From Chloroflexota bacterium (GTDB taxonomy: Bacteria > Chloroflexota > Anaerolineae > Promineifilales > Promineifilaceae), in the NCBI GenBank assembly GCA_017993775.1, contig JAGOMA010000022.1:1-64000 (forward strand): a DNA stretch of 64,000 nt. The letters are read 5' to 3'. The position numbers were made by a program, and so were the translations under genes. The notes under the pieces are model-generated. The model searched no databases, was not told the DNA's origin, and worked only from the letters and a program-made list of their open reading frames with translations. Shown piece by piece: positions 62,401 to 64,000 of this stretch (within the stretch, counting starts at the first letter, position 1; every line of letters starts with the position of its first letter).

Positions 62401-63383
62401 TAAAAGCGGATGGTTTCGCCGGCGTCTAAAGTGGTGTTCGCGTCGCCGATGAATTGATAAGCGACGGATTCGCCGCGATTCATCATGACGAGGGTGTTGG
62501 GGTTAAGGGGCAGCATCCCGGCTTGCAGGAGATCGTCGTAGCGAATTTCGTAGATGCCATCACGGGAGACTTCGATTTTGAGGGTGGGTTGGCCAACGGG
62601 GAGGTTTACGGCCGTTTCCCGATTGTTGGTTTCCGCCGGCAGGCTGCGCCACAAAACAGCCTGATCCGGATTGAGCAAACTACCGGTGAGGGCTTTTGGG
62701 TAGGCATCGTTGGGAGTGGGCGACGGCCGTAGATTCGCTAAATTTCCACCGCTAAAGGAAATGGTGACTTGCAATTGGGTTGCCTGGTTGATTTGCTGCT
62801 GCTCCGGGTTATAGCGCACCGGGTACAATTTCAGCTGGACCAGTCGCACATCACGGTAATACATGGGGTCGGAAAGTTCATAGACGGCCGTTGGGTAAAG
62901 CGCATCCTGGCCGTAAATGGCTGGGTCGGGCACGGCAGTGGGCGGGGTGGAATCTGTCGAAGCGGCGGGAAACAGCCCGTTTTCATCGGCATTGTCGAAG
63001 ACCAGGGACAGATCAGGAGCGGCCGCCAGCGCGGGCACGGCCCGGGTTGTGGCTTGCAAAGCCTGCACCTGCACCGAAACTTCCGCTTCAGGCGGCACGG
63101 CGATGAAGGCGCTGTAATAGGGCAGCATGGGCGCGCCGGGGGTTTGTACTACCTGGGTCAGGCCGTCTACTGCGACGACTCCGTTGGCGGCGGATTGCAG
63201 AACGGCCGTGTTTAACACAAAAGTGAGGCCATTGTCTGATTGGTTCAGCTTATCGATCAGGGGGAACGAAGGAGATGTATTAACGGCCGTTTGCCAGGCG
63301 TGTGATTGCAGGAATATGGCTGCGAGCAGAGCAGTTGGAATTGACACAGCGAGAAAGAACCGAAGGATTCGCTTGATTCTCAT
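59496..63383 (-). CDS. Large C25 (gingipain-like) peptidase with two DUF11 repeats
   Basis: A 1295-residue secreted protein. Signal peptide RFFLAVSIPTALLAAIFL; a propeptide/beta region to about 620; a C25 catalytic domain at about 640-1000 with YVVLVGDGLI (711), NYRGHGGIQTW (His about 879), VVLLSADCLDGHFAWPG (Cys about 934). Two DUF11 repeats (about 1034-1150 and 1161-1284, starting MSLSKTT) form a surface stalk; the chain ends FKVYLPTIIE, a short Y/F-L-P tail recalled from other secreted Chloroflexota proteins. The start at 63383 has AAGGAAG about 9 nt upstream. The last gene boundary is 10 bp before the FnIII gene. Confidence 0.9.
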   Translation of the reverse strand: MRIKRILRFFLAVSIPTALLAAIFLQSHAWQTAVNTSPSFPLIDKLNQSDNGLTFVLNTAVLQSAANGVVAVDGLTQVVQTPGAPMLPYYSAFIAVPPEAEVSVQVQALQATTRAVPALAAAPDLSLVFDNADENGLFPAASTDSTPPTAVPDPAIYGQDALYPTAVYELSDPMYYRDVRLVQLKLYPVRYNPEQQQINQATQLQVTISFSGGNLANLRPSPTPNDAYPKALTGSLLNPDQAVLWRSLPAETNNRETAVNLPVGQPTLKIEVSRDGIYEIRYDDLLQAGMLPLNPNTLVMMNRGESVAYQFIGDANTTLDAGETIRFYGWAVNESRYDKQLAINNVFWLWDGGAPTPMITTTNLAGTGQITKTSYLASITREDEKYFFSTWTNKWDQFPNEPDSWYWNYYRKPAGTTVPYTRTEQITLPDPVLDPAQPEASYTIEVFTRESSKTPKTITYNVRGCLNGSTDCGQVTWGQPGDPLRIRSINITNTVPITTLLNGLNNVQIVLGTVLNPGETEEIYLNRITVDYMRRLIAKNNQLQFSDETGGRELWVSGFTENNAANAIVWNITTPHQPISVAMDSSDIGGNPGNYTFQFAVNQPAGAKFIATTTTNLLSGTGVITYSKYIPADLSPATGAEWIAISHANFLSQAQQLANHRQNSAYGGLSTFVADINDVINQYAYGLPLPTAVHDYLKDALYTWPKAPAYVVLVGDGLISPRQMSCAANCGTWNTTAVSYIPTELAFVDRFQGLVPSDLTAVLLTGNDLLPDMAIGRLPVNDTIQAQAVVDKIIRYEQNQLTPAPWQAKILFVADDDDAGGSFCAANQTQTDPLIPDSFNKMHFCLQAATTEAAETLRQQIMAEITATTTTNGASILNYRGHGGIQTWGGSPLIFTVDPTYNPNGDGVITPPDEGDRTAYFWFNTSKPVVLLSADCLDGHFAWPGMTALSERFLTFEVQQRGTAAHWSSSGLGYDEEHTVLLNGFYTGLFEHGLTAVGDAVNFAKLTYANSSFTEPSAYYTFNLQGDPAMQLFRPNMSLSKTTDQTSVKVDDTAVFQIAVRNDGIYPTKATITDTLPTGLAYTSASGSVPFTVSQTGNQVTFHLETGLNLGESAMITVTTTAVAEQSPAINTATMSHDGSDLNPNDNSSSASINIYQDTLHNMSLSKTTSQTAVTVGETATFLLTIYNDDSQATQATITDTLPAGLAYVGASATLPFTVTQHNNQVVFNLETNLNPDESAMITVTTTAVAEQLPAVNTAVMTHNGGDLIASDNTSSASINIYRKIFKVYLPTIIE

Positions 63384-63449
63384 AAAATTATCTTCCTTAT
63401 CGCCATTACTTTGGATAAAGGGGTACAAAAAACAGGACTGGAACGGCCG

Positions 63450-63737
63450 TCAGGATGAAGATTCCCAGAATATCAGGTTTCTTTGGCTCAGGTCGGTAAT
63501 AAATGCCTGGAGATCGTGGGCTGCTCGTTCAGGCGAGATGGCATACTTGGAAACGAGGGCGGTTTGGATTTCGGCGGCATTATGATCTTGGACGAGCATT
63601 TGCCAGATAAAGGTGCCCACTTGATTGAGGACGCGGATTTTTCCAGTTTTGGGCGATACAATAACGGCGTCGCCATCGAGAATTTGCCAGGAGACGGACC
63701 GATCAACAACGAGACGATTTTGATTACTTGCGGTCAT
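63450..63737 (-). CDS. PqqD-family (RiPP-recognition-like) protein
   Basis: A 95-residue winged-helix protein of the PqqD family: DRSVSWQILDGDAVIVSPKTGKI, VLNQVGTFIWQMLVQDHNAAEI and a C-terminal helix. PqqD-like domains bind leader peptides of substrate proteins for modifying enzymes. The frame starts earlier at 63821 but the true ATG (63737) overlaps the stop of the upstream gene as TAATG. No radical-SAM or cyclase gene is in the window; the next genes are the C25 peptidases. So it may present an exported protein for processing rather than make a peptide cofactor. Confidence 0.85.
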   Translation of the reverse strand: MTASNQNRLVVDRSVSWQILDGDAVIVSPKTGKIRVLNQVGTFIWQMLVQDHNAAEIQTALVSKYAISPERAAHDLQAFITDLSQRNLIFWESSS

Positions 63738-64000
63738 TAGACACCACCTTCCCGCAGCCCGGAAACCAGCAGCCCCAGCCCAACGAAGGCGGTAACGGCC
63801 GTTAACACCACCGCCCACCATGTCACTCTGGGTACTGTATAGGAAAACATATCTTCTTCGTACCGGTTCACCGACGCGTTTGTTTGCACTTCCTCCAAAA
63901 CATAAAAATAGGTATTGCCTGGCTCTACATCACGATCCACATAAGAATACGACGCGCCAGAGACGGCGCTGCCCTGGCTGTCGATCATCGTATCGTTAAT
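63737..64000 (-). CDS. FnIII-type membrane-anchored surface protein, partial (5' end outside window)
   Basis: The last 87 codons of a gene whose start lies beyond the window; the frame stays open to the edge. SGASYSYVDRDVEPGNTYFYVLEEV is the end of an FnIII-like module, and WWAVVLTAVTAFVGLGLLVSGL is a C-terminal membrane helix. The arrangement matches the protein at 58392-59486. Its TAA overlaps the PqqD start by one base. Confidence 0.75.
   Translation of the reverse strand: MNDTMIDSQGSAVSGASYSYVDRDVEPGNTYFYVLEEVQTNASVNRYEEDMFSYTVPRVTWWAVVLTAVTAFVGLGLLVSGLREGGV

Larger units (their letters stand above)
1307..63800. repeat. Highly iterated palindrome ACGGCCGT dispersed over the whole window
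   Basis: The octamer ACGGCCGT (core CGGCCG) appears about 160 times by hand count between 1307 and 63800. Examples are 2938, 3311, 6466, 12598, 18557, 22513, 25397, 36417, 52128/52137 (back to back) and 63793. Copies lie in genes on both strands, in all frames, and in gaps. Many are framed by A or T, giving AACGGCCGTT. Some single-base variants also occur. Sparse zones are about 3900-6115, 14740-16195 and 42050-45430. Confidence 0.9.

Noticed and set aside
1-64000. tRNA, rRNA, prophage, insertion sequences or transposases
   Set aside because: I looked through the gaps and ORFs and saw no cloverleaf, rRNA segment, integrase, transposase or terminal repeats. Gaps are all under 300 bp and hold only promoters and repeats. 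A tRNA search by covariance model was not possible here.

Overview
The window reads as chromosomal DNA of a high-GC (high-fifties percent by eye) filamentous or multicellular-type Chloroflexota bacterium, most likely Anaerolineae/Ardenticatenia-like. The grounds are the gene families: Ser/Thr kinases fused to ATPase or caspase folds, death-like effector-associated domains, C25 gingipain-like surface peptidases with DUF11 repeats, secreted proteins with Thr/Pro-rich linkers, DUF4012, and a bacterial sphingosine-1-phosphate-lyase-like enzyme. The assignment is inference from gene content; there is no rRNA or tRNA. I see no phage, IS element, CRISPR array or tRNA.

The most pervasive signal is not a gene. 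The 8-bp palindrome ACGGCCGT occurs about 160 times by hand count, roughly once per 400 bp, where one or two would be expected by chance. It lies inside genes in every frame (read as T-A-V, N-G-R or R-P) and between genes, and is nearly absent from a few stretches (feoB/dtxR, argG, clpC-rpsA). It resembles the HIP1 palindrome of cyanobacteria with a different sequence.

Layout. 5-2956: PLP decarboxylase and PepC aminopeptidase. 3137-6610: iron uptake unit (FeoB split into GTPase and membrane proteins, behind a membrane-anchored DtxR-FeoA regulator with a recognisable promoter and operator). 6645-7936: sulfotransferase-like protein and a stand-alone receiver domain. 7945-20525: a long minus-strand arginine operon in transcription order argC, argB, GNAT, argD, GNAT-argG fusion, death-like-domain array protein, lipoprotein, argJ, MOSC protein, SMC-like ATPase, argH. 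It is preceded by what looks like a classical ribosome-mediated attenuator: a 25-residue leader peptide with RRRRSSR, alternative hairpins and a strong terminator. argF and carbamoyl-phosphate genes are not in the window.

20597-26374: membrane/endonuclease fusion, triple-FKBP lipoprotein, a small nuclease-like protein coupled to hpt, and the YchF GTPase. 26411-31641: a translationally coupled pair, ATPase-Ser/Thr kinase and membrane-ATPase, the best candidate for an undescribed signalling or conflict system. 31668-37884 (minus strand): thyA, folA, a Clp paralogue with a dead first ATPase domain, a PIG-V-like mannosyltransferase and a secreted propeller-like protein. 38105-45147: kinase-caspase-SH3 receptor, LysM lipoprotein, clpC and S1-like protein. 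45255-47252: polytopic membrane protein, followed by a 21-bp tandem repeat.

47573-64000: one closely packed minus-strand run of twelve genes devoted to the cell surface: FnIII-type membrane protein (cut by the window edge), PqqD, C25-DUF11 protease, FnIII-type anchor protein, C25 lipoprotein, flippase-like protein, GT2 glycosyltransferase, DUF4012 protein, SH3b protein, MFS, glutaminyl cyclase, MFS. Several intergenic gaps carry short tandem heptamers or hairpins of a few recurring families; two of these have become translated ends of neighbouring proteins.
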